A program made the position numbers and the translations under genes. The notes below the pieces were generated by a model that worked only from the letters and a program-made list of their open reading frames with translations, searched no databases and had not been told where the DNA came from. A stretch of 22,368 nt of DNA from RGIG5612 sp964528825 (GTDB taxonomy: Bacteria > Bacillota > Clostridia > Lachnospirales > Lachnospiraceae), in contig CAZGVB010000025.1 of assembly GCA_964528825.1 (NCBI GenBank), forward strand, positions 1 through 22,368. The letters are read 5' to 3'. The first letter of the stretch is position 1. The number at the start of each line of letters is the position of its first letter. Below, in pieces: positions 22,277 through 22,368 of this stretch.

Positions 22277-22368
22277 TATAAAAACCTATCTATATAAAAC
22301 CTATCTGTGTAAAACACATCTATGTAAACACATCTGTGTAAAATACATTTGCGTGAACATATCTGCGT
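22276..22368 (-). CDS. Possible C-terminal end of an upstream gene (30 residues, runs off the window)
   Basis: The frame starting at the window edge is open for 30 codons and ends in TAA at 22278-22276, overlapping the murI ATG. It encodes a Cys-containing stretch then pentapeptide-like IDVFY, TDRFY and IDRFL. It coincides with the 15-bp tandem repeat. The stop-start overlap and the missing murI ribosome binding site favour coding, but the two 14-base units in the array and the short length leave it uncertain. I do not recognise the protein. Confidence 0.35.
   Translation of the reverse strand, partial: TQICSRKCILHRCVYIDVFYTDRFYIDRFL
22281..22368. repeat. 15-bp tandem repeat array upstream of murI, cut by the window edge
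   Basis: Six adjacent units of 15, 15, 15, 14, 15 and 14 bases: AAAACCTATCTATAT, AAAACCTATCTGTGT, AAAACACATCTATGT and more diverged ones further right. Divergence rises away from murI. The array begins 5 bases from the start codon and continues beyond 22368. Confidence 0.85.

Noticed and set aside
22281..22368. CRISPR array
   Set aside because: Units are adjacent without spacers, only 14-15 bases long and degenerate.
1..22368. Mobile element, phage or defence island
   Set aside because: No transposase, integrase, phage, restriction or toxin gene is seen, gene orientation is uniform and the genes are housekeeping in type.

Overview
The window is ordinary chromosomal DNA from a low-to-middle GC Firmicute, most likely a Clostridia/Lachnospiraceae-type anaerobe. 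This is judged from protein character (long-form HPF, SecA with a C-terminal zinc tail, PucR/CdaR-type regulator, TPM plus zinc-ribbon membrane pair, lipoprotein-type transporter) and from AGGAGG-type ribosome binding sites. No rRNA, tRNA, insertion sequence, prophage or CRISPR array was seen. Every gene I can support lies on the minus strand, so transcription runs from high to low coordinates, as on a leading strand.

In the order of transcription the layout is: (i) 22276-22368, a 15-bp tandem repeat array that may be the tail of an upstream gene, then murI (glutamate racemase) and a small alarmone synthetase; (ii) 20628-17108, a lipoprotein / permease / ATPase ABC importer of the COG2984-COG4120-COG1101 type (aromatic amino acid-like), then a small unknown protein built from an internal duplication and closed by a terminator; (iii) 16967-15810, a PucR/CdaR-type regulator; (iv) 15724-12651, ftsE-ftsX-M23 hydrolase, a divisome-linked cell-wall cleavage operon ending in a good terminator; (v) 12609-8673, an S41 C-terminal processing protease, then a translationally coupled pair: a zinc-ribbon polytopic membrane protein and a TPM-domain protein; (vi) 8479-7035, an NlpC/P60 wall hydrolase with SH3b domains, a strong promoter and WalR-type boxes; (vii) 7034-6366, a 670-bp AT-rich gap with DnaA-box-like sequences and signs of a plus-strand transcript; (viii) 6402-1, hpf, secA, prfB, hom, tsaE and the start of tsaB.

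Common threads are envelope growth (murI, FtsEX-M23, S41, NlpC/P60, SecA) and growth-rate or starvation control (alarmone synthetase, HPF, RF2 autoregulation, tsaE/tsaB tRNA modification). Several gene pairs overlap by ATGA (prfB-hom, tsaE-tsaB, zinc ribbon-TPM) and one may overlap as TAATG (upstream tail-murI), so translational coupling is a repeated theme. The prfB programmed frameshift followed by an ATGA junction to hom is the most mechanistically interesting known-type element. The WalR-like boxes, the duplicated small protein, the DnaA-box gap and the edge repeat array are the best leads for new biology. I saw no clear-cut novel defence or mobile system.
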